From JAYKHL01 sp035284865 (GTDB taxonomy: Bacteria > Cyanobacteriota > Sericytochromatia > S15B-MN24 > JAQBPE01), in contig JAYKHL010000067.1 of assembly GCA_035284865.1 (NCBI GenBank), forward strand, positions 1-64,000: 64,000 bases of DNA. The letters are read 5' to 3'. Below are positions 16,315 to 25,330 of this stretch, in pieces (the first letter of the stretch is position 1; each line of letters begins with the position of its first letter). A program made the position numbers and the translations under genes. The notes beneath the pieces are model-generated. The model searched no databases. It worked only from the letters and a program-made list of their open reading frames with translations, and had not been told where the DNA came from.

Positions 16315-19300
16315 TCAGGTCACCCGGGGCCGCCCGAACAGGCCCCCGGCCTGCACGTTGCCCCGCCGCACGGTGGCCCGCTCGGCATGGGAGAAGAAGG
16401 CACTGGCGGCCGCATCCTCGACCCGGCCAGCCTGATCCTCCAGGAGGGCGCGCGCCTGCAGCGAGCGGGCGCGCGCCTCCGGCGCCGTCGGGTTCGAGGC
16501 GGCCAGCCCATAAAGCCCGTAGGCCTCGAACACGGGCGAGCCGATCGCCTTGGCTGCTGCCAGCAGCGCCTGGTAATGCTTCGCTGCCACCTCGCCCTCG
16601 CCAGCTGCAAGGGCGACCTCCCCCAGCACCTGGCGCGCCAGCGCCTCCACCTGCCGGGTGCCCGAGAACTCTGCCACGGCCAGGGCCTCCCGGGCCGAGC
16701 GCTCCGCGAGGGCATGGTCGCCCTCCAGCAGCGCGAGGAAGGCCTTCACGGCGGGCAGCCCGACCGCCGCTCCCTGGCCGCCGTGGGCCCCGCCTGGGGT
16801 CGCGGATTCCTCCAGGATGGCACGGGCCCGCGGGAAGTCGCCGCGCCGTGCGGCTAGCTCGGCCATGTCGAGGCGCAATCGCCCGGCGGGCTCGTGATCG
16901 CCCGTGGCGGCCATCAAGGCAAGCAGCGCCTCGCTGGCGGCCTCGGCGAGGCTGAAGCAGCCGAGGTAGGTGAGGACCCGCACCTGGTACATCAAGACCT
17001 GGCTCTCCATGTACCTGTGCTGGAGGGCCCGGGCGATCTCCAGGGCCTCCTGCAGCTGCCTCACCACGACCTCAGGCCGTCCCACGAAGGCGCAGGCGAC
17101 CGCGTGGAGGCACAGCGCCATGCCTCGGGTGTACTTCGAGTTGAGGGTGGCCGCCACGGCCTTGGCCTCGGCCGCATGGCCCTCCATGTCCCGGTAGAGG
17201 CCGAGCTCGAAGTCCGTGATCGCCAGGTTGAGGTCCGCGATCACCAGCTCGTCGTTGGCCCCGATCTCGAAGCAGATCGCGCGGTTGCGGGCGAACGTCC
17301 GCTGGGCGCCTCGGAAGTCGGAAAGCAGGTTCTGCGCGGAGCCGAGGAAGTTCAACGTCGTGTTGAGGGCGATCCAGTCCTGCAGCTCGGACAGGCAGGC
17401 CTCGGAGCGCTCCAGGTGGGAGACGCCCAGCGCGGCGCGATCAGGATCCGACGCCACGTAGAAGTAGCCCAGCATCCCGAGGGCCTCGCCCACCTGGCCC
17501 GTCTGGTCGGCCGCTTCCGCCCGGACGAGGGCCTGCTCGGCGAACTCGATGGCGAGGGGCAGATCCCCGCTGAAGTAGGCGATGCGGGCGGCGAGGATGA
17601 GCGCCCGGATGGCCCCGGCCTCGTCTCCGGCAGCGGAGGCCACCTCCATCGCGCGGCGCACGGTGACGAGCGCCTCTTCCAGGTCTCCGAGCACCTGGTG
17701 ACAGCGCCCGAGCCAGCTGAGCAGGTGGCCGAGCAGCCGCTGCTCGCCGAGGGCCTCAGCCAGCGGGACGGCTTCCTGGTAGGCGCGCTTGGCGACGTCG
17801 TTGCGGCCCATCACGCGCCGCACGTCGCCCAGGGCTGAAAGCAGCCGGAGGCGGTCCTGATCGAAGCGGTTTGGCTCCGGGGCCTCGGCGATGAGGGTCA
17901 GGCCGGCCGTCAGGAAGTGTTCGGCCGGCGCGTTGGCGTAGAGGGCCGCGTGCCGAGAGCCAGCCTCCTGCGCCCAGGCGATGGCGGCGGCCCCTCCCAG
18001 GCCCTGCAGCGCGTGATGGGCCATCGCACTCACCCGATCCAGGGGCAGGCTCGCGGCCCACTCCCGGCGCGTGGCAAGGTCCTTCCATGCGCCCCCGGCC
18101 CTGCGTTCCAGCGCCTCGCAGGCGCGCGCGTGCAGCCGCTGGCGCTCCTCCGGCTCCAGGTTCGCGGCGAGCAGCTCCTGGATCAGGTCCTGCGCGAAGC
18201 TGTAGACGCCACCCTCGGACTCCACGAGCACGTGGGCCTGGGCCAGCGTCCCGACCGCCTGGAACAGCGCGTCATCTCCGACCTGCGCCACCGCGCCGAG
18301 CAGGTCAAGGGACATCGCGTGCGCCAGCACCGCGGCGGCGTTCGCCACGCTTTGCGTCGTCTCATCCAGGCAGGTGATCCGCCACATCAGCAGGCCCTTG
18401 AGGTTCTTGGGCAGCTGCTCGACGGCGAGCTCGAGATCGGTGTTCCAGGCCCCGTTGGCATAGGTCAGGGTGCCGTTCTGGACCAGGTGCTCCAGCAGCC
18501 GTTCCACGAAGAACGGGCTGCCCTTGGCCAGGCCCGCGACGCCATCGATGAACGACGACGAGACATGCTGGGTGCCGAGCATCGCGGTCACCATCCGGCG
18601 GATGCCCTCGCGCGTCAGCGCGGACACGGGCAGCACCCCGAGGTTCGGGGGCTCGTACTCCGGGGTCGTGCGGCTGCTCAGGACGACCAGCAGGGGCTGC
18701 TCACGGGTGTTGCGTAGCACGTAGTCCAGCAACTCGACTGACAGCGGGTCTGCCCACTGCCAGTCCTCGAGGACGACCACCAGGGGGTGGACCACGGCGA
18801 TGCGGGCCAGCGTCTCGGCGATCGCGGCCTGGAGGCGGAGGCGTTCCTTCGTCGGGCTGTCCAGTGGCGGGGCCGGTGGGCCGAGCTCAGGCAGGAGGCG
18901 AGCGAGGACCGGCCCGTGGGCCGCGAGGGAACCCTGCATCAGGGCCTCGAGCTGGGTCATCAGCTGTCGCAGCGCGGTGATCCAGGGTTCATAGGGGGCG
19001 TTGCTCGTCTCGAAGTTGGCCCCGGTGACGCAGAGCAGGTCCGCCAGTTGCACCTTGAAGCGGAACTCCTGCAGCAGCCTGCTCTTGCCAATGCCGGGCG
19101 CGCCGCAGACCATCAGCCCGCCGCCTTTGCGGCCCGCGGCGATGGCCTCGAGCGCGGTGTCGAGCACCCGCATCTCCAGGTCGCGCCCGGCCATCGGGGA
19201 GGTCAGCAGCAGGCCCCGGGCCCGCTCCGCGACCTCGGCGCCGAGGGCTGCGAGCACGTGCTGGGCGCTCTGGAACCGGTCGAGCGGGTTCTTGGCGAGC

Positions 19301-20016
19301 AGCTTCAGGACCACCTGCTCGTGCTGGGGGTCGATGCCCTCTCGCCACGTCGAGGGTGGCGTCGGCGGCTGCTCGATGTGGGCCTGCAGCAGCTCTCGGG
19401 GCACCTCGCTGTCGAAGGGAAACCGACCCGTCAGCATCTCGTAGGCGAGCACGCCGAGCGAGTAAAGGTCGGTGCGCTGGTCGATCGAGCCACGCCGGAT
19501 GACCTCCGGCGCGATGTACTGCAGGGTGCCGTTGACGAAGCCCCCCGACTTGCGAGCGTGGTCCATCAGGCCGTAGTCCATGAGCTTGACGCTGCCATCC
19601 GGCCGGATGCGAACGTTGTCGCTCTTCACGTCGAGGTGGACCAGGCCGGCCTGGTGGATGTAACCCAGCGCGGCGAGCAGCCCCGTCATCACGGCGACGA
19701 AGCGCTCGCCGGTGAGCGGCACCAGCGTGCTGAGGCTGACGCCGGGCACGTACTCCATCGTGAAGTAGGGCTCCCCTTCGGGCGTCACGCCGTAGTCGAA
19801 GACCTGGCAGCAGTTCGGGTGCCGCAGCTGGGACATCAGTCGAAACTCCTGCTTCAGCTGCAGCGCGGATTTCTCGTTGCTGCGCTGGCGCGGCGAGATG
19901 ACCTTGAGGGCCGCCTCTTGCCCCGTCACGGCGTCCCGCACGTGCGAGACGACGCCCATCGCGCCCGCGCCGAGGGGCGCGATCACCTCGTACCGGTTGG
20001 CGATCACCGTCGACAT
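16315..20016 (-). CDS. Ser/Thr protein kinase - AAA/STAND ATPase - TPR regulator
   Basis: A 1233-residue cytoplasmic signalling protein. Residues 8-260 form a Hanks-type kinase: glycine loop LGAGAMG, Lys38 in ALKVI, catalytic VHLDVKSDN (HLD instead of HRD, Asp129), DYG instead of DFG at 147-149, and an APE-like IAPE. An ATPase of the PknK/LuxR-MalT STAND type follows: Walker A GAPGIGKS at 305-312, Walker B VVLEDWQWADP. The C-terminal 600 residues are TPR-like helical repeats. No membrane span is present. The start ATG 20016 follows GGAGGTGA and overlaps the GHL10 stop by one base (TGATG), so translation is coupled. The non-RD and DYG features suggest atypical activation, but catalytic residues remain. 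Confidence 0.92.
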   Translation of the reverse strand: MSTVIANRYEVIAPLGAGAMGVVSHVRDAVTGQEAALKVISPRQRSNEKSALQLKQEFRLMSQLRHPNCCQVFDYGVTPEGEPYFTMEYVPGVSLSTLVPLTGERFVAVMTGLLAALGYIHQAGLVHLDVKSDNVRIRPDGSVKLMDYGLMDHARKSGGFVNGTLQYIAPEVIRRGSIDQRTDLYSLGVLAYEMLTGRFPFDSEVPRELLQAHIEQPPTPPSTWREGIDPQHEQVVLKLLAKNPLDRFQSAQHVLAALGAEVAERARGLLLTSPMAGRDLEMRVLDTALEAIAAGRKGGGLMVCGAPGIGKSRLLQEFRFKVQLADLLCVTGANFETSNAPYEPWITALRQLMTQLEALMQGSLAAHGPVLARLLPELGPPAPPLDSPTKERLRLQAAIAETLARIAVVHPLVVVLEDWQWADPLSVELLDYVLRNTREQPLLVVLSSRTTPEYEPPNLGVLPVSALTREGIRRMVTAMLGTQHVSSSFIDGVAGLAKGSPFFVERLLEHLVQNGTLTYANGAWNTDLELAVEQLPKNLKGLLMWRITCLDETTQSVANAAAVLAHAMSLDLLGAVAQVGDDALFQAVGTLAQAHVLVESEGGVYSFAQDLIQELLAANLEPEERQRLHARACEALERRAGGAWKDLATRREWAASLPLDRVSAMAHHALQGLGGAAAIAWAQEAGSRHAALYANAPAEHFLTAGLTLIAEAPEPNRFDQDRLRLLSALGDVRRVMGRNDVAKRAYQEAVPLAEALGEQRLLGHLLSWLGRCHQVLGDLEEALVTVRRAMEVASAAGDEAGAIRALILAARIAYFSGDLPLAIEFAEQALVRAEAADQTGQVGEALGMLGYFYVASDPDRAALGVSHLERSEACLSELQDWIALNTTLNFLGSAQNLLSDFRGAQRTFARNRAICFEIGANDELVIADLNLAITDFELGLYRDMEGHAAEAKAVAATLNSKYTRGMALCLHAVACAFVGRPEVVVRQLQEALEIARALQHRYMESQVLMYQVRVLTYLGCFSLAEAASEALLALMAATGDHEPAGRLRLDMAELAARRGDFPRARAILEESATPGGAHGGQGAAVGLPAVKAFLALLEGDHALAERSAREALAVAEFSGTRQVEALARQVLGEVALAAGEGEVAAKHYQALLAAAKAIGSPVFEAYGLYGLAASNPTAPEARARSLQARALLEDQAGRVEDAAASAFFSHAERATVRRGNVQAGGLFGRPRVT

Positions 20017-21620
20017 CAGGGGCTCACCTCCGGCTGGGCCTCGCCTCCGCGCGGCGTTCGGAACACGAGTCGCTTGCGGGGTCCCTCCTGGCCGAGCCGG
20101 TCCACCGCGCCGACGTGCAGGGCCTCCAGGCCTGCAAGCGGCAGGCTGAGCTCGCTGCGCGCCGCGGGCAGGACCTCCGTGCGCCACCGACCCTCACGCC
20201 GGGTGAAGAGGGTCCAGAGCCACGGCGTGGCACCGGGTGTGGCCTTGAGGGTGACCTCGAGCGTGCCCTGCTGGCGGTCGGTTGAGAGCACCAGGCTGGG
20301 CGTGCCTGGAGGCTTGCCCGCCAGCCAAGGGGTGGCCGGCACGAGCGCCGGGGCCTGGTACAGGTCACGGCCAAGCGCCGTTGCGACGCCCCCGTAGTCC
20401 TCCCCGAGGGCCTTCATGCTGAAGTGGATGTGGCCCGACGCACCCGGCTCGAGCCGGGTCCACAGGATCTGGTAGCCGATCTGGCGGGCGTCGAAGCCGC
20501 CCTGCTTGATGCGGCTCGTGAACAGCCCGGGCCAGACGTGGCGGCGTTCCCGGTTCTGCTCCGCCCACCACCGCAGCAGCACGGGGTAGCTCTGATCCGG
20601 GTTCTCGATCGACCAGTAGAGCTGCGGCGCGAAGTAGTCCACCCAGCCGCGTGCCAGCCACAGGCGGGCGTCCGCGTAAATGGCTTCGTACTGGTTCATC
20701 CCCTTGATCTGCCCGGGGTGGCCGGGCTTCCAGATGCCGAACGGGCTGATGCCGAAGCGCACCCAGGGCTTCTCGAGCCTGATGGCCTGGTGCAGCCGCT
20801 TCACGAAGCGGTTGACGTTGTCGCGGCGCCAGTCGTTCCGCTCCAGCAAGCCTCCCTGGGCGCGGTACCGCTGCCACGTCGGGTCGTCTGGAAACGCCAG
20901 GTGGAGGGGCTGCCCCTGGGCATCCAGGGAGGGCCTGCCGTCGAGGCCCACCACGGGCTCCCTGTACGGATAGAAATAGTCATCCATGTGGATCGCGTCC
21001 ACGTCGTAGCGCTTCACCACGTCGAGCACGACGGCGATGACATGGTCGTGGACGGCCGGCTCACCCGGATCGAGCCACTGGTGCTTGCCGTAGCGCCGTA
21101 CCCACTCGGGGTGGGCGATGCTGACGTGGGTCGGGGCCGTCGGCGTCGATGGCGAGCTCGCGTCGAGCAGGCGGGCCCGGAAGGGGTTGAACCAGGCGTG
21201 CAGCTCGAGCCCTCGCGCGTGGGCCTCGGTCACCGCGAACGCCAGCGGGTCATACAGGGGCTCCGGCTGCTGCCCCTGGCGGCCCGTCAGGTACTCGCTC
21301 CAGGGCTCCAGCTTGGAGCTGTACAGGGCGTCACAGGCTGGGCGCACCTGCAGCACGACGGCGTTGAGCCGCAGCGCCACGGCGCGGTCCAGCAGGGCCC
21401 GCAGCTCGGCCTGTTGCTGCGCCGGCCGGAGCCCCGGCCGGCTCGGCCAGTCGATGTTCCTCACCGAGGCGACCCAGGCGCCACGGAACTCCCGCGCCAG
21501 GGGGGGCGGCTCCGCGCCGGCGTCGAGCGGCGGCTCGAGGCCCGCCCAGGCGGGCGGGACGGCAAGGCCGGCCACGACCACCCACGCCCAGCTTCCCCTT
21601 GCAAGCAATCCCTTGACCAT
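20016..21620 (-). CDS. GHL10 (DUF187) family glycoside hydrolase-like protein
   Basis: A 534-residue exported protein with an N-terminal signal peptide (hydrophobic core, cleavage after PPAWA) and a TIM-barrel GHL10 domain at about residues 40-420. The motifs are REFRGAWVASVRNIDWPSRP, NAVVLQVRPACDALY, ARGLELHAWFNPFRAR, VDAIHMDDYFYPYR, and WVDYFAPQLYWSIE. A small beta domain of about 100 residues ends it. The family is proposed to act on cell-wall or surface glycans. The ATG 21620 is preferred; an in-frame TTG at 21632 lies near GAGGAGAG. It shares one base with the downstream kinase gene, so the two are expressed together. Confidence 0.88.
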   Translation of the reverse strand: MVKGLLARGSWAWVVVAGLAVPPAWAGLEPPLDAGAEPPPLAREFRGAWVASVRNIDWPSRPGLRPAQQQAELRALLDRAVALRLNAVVLQVRPACDALYSSKLEPWSEYLTGRQGQQPEPLYDPLAFAVTEAHARGLELHAWFNPFRARLLDASSPSTPTAPTHVSIAHPEWVRRYGKHQWLDPGEPAVHDHVIAVVLDVVKRYDVDAIHMDDYFYPYREPVVGLDGRPSLDAQGQPLHLAFPDDPTWQRYRAQGGLLERNDWRRDNVNRFVKRLHQAIRLEKPWVRFGISPFGIWKPGHPGQIKGMNQYEAIYADARLWLARGWVDYFAPQLYWSIENPDQSYPVLLRWWAEQNRERRHVWPGLFTSRIKQGGFDARQIGYQILWTRLEPGASGHIHFSMKALGEDYGGVATALGRDLYQAPALVPATPWLAGKPPGTPSLVLSTDRQQGTLEVTLKATPGATPWLWTLFTRREGRWRTEVLPAARSELSLPLAGLEALHVGAVDRLGQEGPRKRLVFRTPRGGEAQPEVSP

Positions 21621-21632
21621 TCCTGGACCCAA

Positions 21633-22028
21633 ACTCTCCTCGACTCATCCCGATGCGGGGGCTTGGGCCGACCTGAGACCAGCCACGAGGCCCGTGGCCG
21701 GAAGGCCACGACCTGGGAGGGGAAGCCGCTCCATTCTGTCACGACCCCCTCGGGTTTGGCACCCCGGGACGGCGAGGGCGGGGCGCAGGCCGGCCTCGGG
21801 GAGCCTCACCCCTTGCCTACCCGGCCCCGGGGGCCGGGTCGCGGGCGTCTGGCCGGGTAGAGAAAACTTGCCTCCCGGGTTGTTCGGGAGGCCCCCGCTG
21901 CCCTACAATTCGGGGTCCGGACGGGCCGGCCTGCCCGGGCCCGGTTTCTTCGACCCGGCTGCGGGGGGGGATCCGCCTCGCCTTCCCCGAGGTCGCTCTG
22001 GCGGTGCCCCCTCCCTGACGCCCCTGCC
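21633..22028. other. Divergent intergenic region (396 bases)
   Basis: This gap between the minus-strand GHL10 gene and the plus-strand GH1 gene contains no convincing gene. It holds a GC palindrome ACCCGGCCCC/GGGGCCGGGT near 21819-21839, a stem GCCTCCCG/CGGGAGGC (21870-21893) overlapping the plus-strand promoter at 21880-21909, and a weak minus-strand TGACAGAAT (21733-21741) that could serve the GHL10 gene. Confidence 0.6.
21880..21909 (+). promoter_or_regulatory. Sigma-70-like promoter of the GH1-glpK operon
   Basis: TTGTTC (21880-21885), an 18-base spacer and TACAAT (21904-21909). The -10 matches 5 of 6 consensus bases, the -35 only 3. A stem of 8 bp (GCCTCCCG/CGGGAGGC) covers the -35, so a regulator or RNA structure could act there. 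The predicted leader to the GH1 start is about 110 bases. Confidence 0.45.
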
Positions 22029-23231
22029 GTGAGGACCATGACCCACCCTGCTTCGATGCTCTGGGGCGTCGCCATCTCGTCCCACCAGAACGATGGAGGC
22101 GCGCCGGCCTCCGACTGGACCGTTGCCGAGCGCGCGGGCCGCCTGCCTGTGGCCTCTGGTGTGGGCGCCGACTTTCGCGGGCAGTGGCGGGCCGATCTGG
22201 ATCGCGTGCGGGACGAACTTGGCGGCAATGCCTTCCGCTTCAGCGTGGAGTGGGCGCGGGTCGAGCCCGAGCCGGGGCGGTATGATCTGGCCGAGCTCGC
22301 CTTCCTGCACGCCCTGCTGGAAGGGGCCCGTGACCGGGGCCTTGCCGTGGTGCTGACGCTGCACCACTTCACCTCTCCGCAGTGGCTGCACGGGGGGGGG
22401 CTTTCCGGCTGGGAGAGCGCGTCCACGGCGGAACTGTTTGCCCGTTACGCCCGGTTTATCGCCCGGGAGTTCGGGAGCGGGGTGCGTTACTGGCTCACCT
22501 TCAACGAGCCGTCCAACCTCCTGGTGGGAGGCCACCTCGCGGGCCGCATGCCCCCCTTCCGGCGGGGCCCGCTGGCTGTGGCCGCCGCCGCCCGGGTGAT
22601 GGTCCAGGCCCACGAGCTGGCTTACGAGGCCATCCACGAGGAGCAGCCAGGGGCCCAGGTTTCCGTGAGCGAGTTCACCGGCATCCTGGGGCTTGGCCCC
22701 GGCCTCACGTGGGCGCCAGGCCGCTTGATGGACCCCCTGCGGACCCGCGCCGACGGGCCAGAGGCGGCGCTGCGGTTCAAGCACCTGGACTTTCTCAGCC
22801 TGCATTACTACGGGGACATCCCCCCGCTGGAGCTCCTCCACTTCCCGCTGCGCTTTCACCGCTTCACCGCCCGGCCGAGCGGCTTCGGTCGGATCCTGCG
22901 CGATGCCTGGCGGCGCTACCAGCTGCCGATCCTGATAGGCGAGAACGGCATGGCCACGCGGAACCACGAGCCGCGGCCAGATGGCATGACCTCGGAACGG
23001 TACCTCGAGGCCCACATCGCCGAGGTCCGGCAGGTCGTGGCGGAGGGGGTGCCGATCCTCGGTTACTGCTGGTGGACGCTCACGGACAACTACGAGTGGG
23101 GGAGCTTCGACAACCGCTTCGGGCTTTACCGCGTGGAGTGTCAGGCCGGGGACTTCACGCGGCGCGCCACCCCGGCGGTCGCTGCCTTCCGCCGGGCCGT
23201 GGCCGCAGCCGGGCCGTCGGTGACGCCCTGA
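22029..23231 (+). CDS. Glycoside hydrolase family 1 (beta-glucosidase/galactosidase type)
   Basis: A 400-residue GH1 enzyme, which hydrolyses beta-linked sugars from glycosides with a retaining mechanism. The acid/base Glu160 lies in YWLTFNEPSN and the nucleophile Glu305 in ILIGENGMAT; the N-terminal FRFSVEWARVEPEPG and C-terminal WWTLTDNYEWGSFDNRFGL are typical. The protein is about 50 residues shorter than the family norm, mostly in loops after residue 160, so the active site may be more open. No signal peptide is seen, so it is cytoplasmic. It starts at GTG 22029; an ATG at 22038 is an alternative. It heads an operon with glpK, suggesting that glycosides with a glycerol moiety could be the substrate, but that is inference. 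Confidence 0.93.
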   Translation: MRTMTHPASMLWGVAISSHQNDGGAPASDWTVAERAGRLPVASGVGADFRGQWRADLDRVRDELGGNAFRFSVEWARVEPEPGRYDLAELAFLHALLEGARDRGLAVVLTLHHFTSPQWLHGGGLSGWESASTAELFARYARFIAREFGSGVRYWLTFNEPSNLLVGGHLAGRMPPFRRGPLAVAAAARVMVQAHELAYEAIHEEQPGAQVSVSEFTGILGLGPGLTWAPGRLMDPLRTRADGPEAALRFKHLDFLSLHYYGDIPPLELLHFPLRFHRFTARPSGFGRILRDAWRRYQLPILIGENGMATRNHEPRPDGMTSERYLEAHIAEVRQVVAEGVPILGYCWWTLTDNYEWGSFDNRFGLYRVECQAGDFTRRATPAVAAFRRAVAAAGPSVTP

Positions 23232-23284
23232 CGGTCGGCGGGTAAGTGAAGCCCGGCGTCCGCCCGTCCCTGGAGTCCACGTCC

Positions 23285-23794
23285 ATGGCCCTGCCGTTTG
23301 CGCGACGGCTAGCAACCTTCGTCCTCTCCCTGCTCGTGCTGGCAGGGGCAGCCAGCCCTGCGGTCGCCATCGGGCAGGTCGTCATCTTCCGTGACGCGGT
23401 CCTCTCCGAGCGCTATCAGGCCCTTTCGGGCCGCCTCACGAGGCTCCAGATCCAGGCTCGGGCCGAGCAAGACACCTTGGCCCTGCGGGCCAAGAAGCTC
23501 ACGTGCCGCGCCGTCGTGCAGGAGGTCTTCCCGCCCGAGCCCAACCAGGTCGACCCCGATGCCTGCCGCGTCGTCCTGGCGCTGACGGCCGTCAGCGGCT
23601 TTCTGGCCGCCGAGTTGCCCGCCGTCACCTACTGGGTGGGACGCTCCCGGGCGGTGCAGCTGAGGCTCAACGCTCCCCTCACGCTGCCGGCAGAGCTCTT
23701 TGCCATCGAGCCCAACGGAGCCGTGGCCATCGAGCTCCAGACGCCCCCAGGCTGGCTCGACCTGTCGATGCCCACCCCACCTCCCGCTCGCTGA
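23285..23794 (+). CDS. Small hypothetical secreted protein
   Basis: A 169-residue exported protein of unknown family. It has a clear signal peptide (basic start ARRLATF, hydrophobic VLSLLVLAGA, cleavage after SPAVA). The mature part begins IGQVVIFRDAVLSERYQALS, has one short helical region with basic residues (LRAKKLTCRAVVQ), then a mixed beta region ending in PTPPPAR. No motif of known function is seen. It starts at ATG 23285, 53 bases after the GH1 stop and 21 bases before glpK, so it is part of this operon; the mature protein would lie in the periplasm beside glycerol-phosphate metabolism. Confidence 0.7.
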   Translation: MALPFARRLATFVLSLLVLAGAASPAVAIGQVVIFRDAVLSERYQALSGRLTRLQIQARAEQDTLALRAKKLTCRAVVQEVFPPEPNQVDPDACRVVLALTAVSGFLAAELPAVTYWVGRSRAVQLRLNAPLTLPAELFAIEPNGAVAIELQTPPGWLDLSMPTPPPAR

Positions 23795-23815
23795 TCCCTG
23801 GAGGAGCCTCCCGCC

Positions 23816-25330
23816 ATGGCCACCTATGTCCTCGCGATCGACCAGGGCACCACCGGCAGCACGGCGATCGTCTTCGATGAAGCAGGCGCCGTGGTCGGCA
23901 AGGGCTACCGGGAGATCACCCAGCACTTCCCCCAGCCCGGGTGGGTGGAGCACGACGCGGACGAGATCTGGGAGCGCACCGCAGAGGCCGTTTCGGAAGC
24001 GATCGCCCGGGCGGGCATCTCGCCTGGGGCCCTGGCCGGCCTCGGCATCACCAACCAGCGGGAGACCGTCGTGCTCTGGGAGCGGGCCACGGGGCGCCCG
24101 TTGCATCGTGCCATCGTCTGGCAGTGTCGCCGCACGGCCGAGACGTGTGCGCACCTCTCGCGCACGACGCTGGCCGAGACCGTCACGGCCCGTACGGGCC
24201 TGGTGGTGGACGCCTACTTCTCCGGCACCAAGCTGGCTTGGCTGCTGGATGCCGTCCCTGACGGCCGCGCGCGGGCGGCGCGGGGTGAGCTGGCGGCAGG
24301 CACCATCGACACCTGGCTGCTGTGGAAGCTCACGGGAGGGGCCCTGCACGCCACGGACGTGACGAATGCCTCCCGCACGATGCTGTTCGACATCCACCGG
24401 CTGGCCTGGTGCGACGAGTTGCTGGCGGCCATCGGGGTGCCCGGAGAGGTCCTGCCGGCGGTGCGCCCGAGCGGCACGCACTTCGGGGTGACGGCCGAGG
24501 TGGGCTGCTTGCCAGCTGGCCTCCCCATCGGCGCCGTCGCGGGCGATCAGCACGCGGCCCTCTTCGGCCAGGGATGCTTTGCCCCCGGCCAGGCCAAGAA
24601 CACCTACGGCACGGGCTGCTTCATGCTCATGAACACGGGCACGACCCCGGTGCCGAGTCGCAACCGTCTGCTGACGACCCTGGCCTGGCAGCGTGAGGGG
24701 CAGCCTGCGTGCTATGCGCTGGAGGGGAGCGTCTTCATTGCCGGGGCGGCCGTGCAATGGCTGCGGGACGGCCTCGGCATCATCCGCACGGCCGCGGAGA
24801 GTGAGGCGCTGGCGACCGCCGTGCCCGACACGGGGGGCGTGTATGTCGTGCCTGCCTTCGTCGGGCTCGGGGCGCCCCACTGGGACGGCTTCGCGCGGGG
24901 CACGATGGTCGGCCTGACGCGGGGCACCACCAAGGCGCACATCGCGCGTGCCACGCTGGAGGCGATTGCCTACCAGACCCGCGACATCCTGGCGGCGATG
25001 GCGGCCGACAGCGGGGTGTCTCTGGCCGAGCTGCGTGTGGATGGGGGCGCGGCCGCCAACGCCTTCCTGATGCAGTTCCAGGCTGACGTGCTGGGCGTGC
25101 CGGTGGTGCGGCAGGGCCAGGTGGAGAGCACGGCGTGGGGGGTTGCCGCGATGGCCGGGTTGACGCTCGGGGTGTGGCCCGACACCGCCGCGCTTGCGAC
25201 CCTGCAGGGGGGAGGTCGGCGCTTCGAGCCGCACCTCGCAGCCTCGGAGCGGGCCCGATTGGTGGCCGGCTGGACCCGGGCCGTGGAGCGCTCGCGGGGC
25301 TGGGTGCTGCCGGGCCCGGAGGCTGGTTGA
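23816..25330 (+). CDS. glpK: Glycerol kinase GlpK
   Basis: A 504-residue FGGY-family kinase that phosphorylates glycerol to sn-glycerol 3-phosphate with ATP in the cytoplasm. The N-terminal ATP-binding signature AIDQGTTGSTAIVFD, the GITNQRETVV motif, the glycerol-contacting FSGTKLAWLLD, the phosphate-binding KNTYGTGCFMLMNTG and the second FGGY signature near RVDGGAAANAFLMQFQADVL are all present. Length is normal. The ATG at 23816 is preceded by GGAGGAG. It is in an operon with GH1, a secreted protein and a pseudo-GDPD protein that overlaps its stop codon by four bases. No glycerol facilitator (glpF) or glpD is present in the window. Confidence 0.97.
   Translation: MATYVLAIDQGTTGSTAIVFDEAGAVVGKGYREITQHFPQPGWVEHDADEIWERTAEAVSEAIARAGISPGALAGLGITNQRETVVLWERATGRPLHRAIVWQCRRTAETCAHLSRTTLAETVTARTGLVVDAYFSGTKLAWLLDAVPDGRARAARGELAAGTIDTWLLWKLTGGALHATDVTNASRTMLFDIHRLAWCDELLAAIGVPGEVLPAVRPSGTHFGVTAEVGCLPAGLPIGAVAGDQHAALFGQGCFAPGQAKNTYGTGCFMLMNTGTTPVPSRNRLLTTLAWQREGQPACYALEGSVFIAGAAVQWLRDGLGIIRTAAESEALATAVPDTGGVYVVPAFVGLGAPHWDGFARGTMVGLTRGTTKAHIARATLEAIAYQTRDILAAMAADSGVSLAELRVDGGAAANAFLMQFQADVLGVPVVRQGQVESTAWGVAAMAGLTLGVWPDTAALATLQGGGRRFEPHLAASERARLVAGWTRAVERSRGWVLPGPEAG

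Noticed and set aside
18787..20397. Plus-strand 536-codon frame opposite the kinase
   Set aside because: Antisense shadow of the kinase domain. No recognisable motif.
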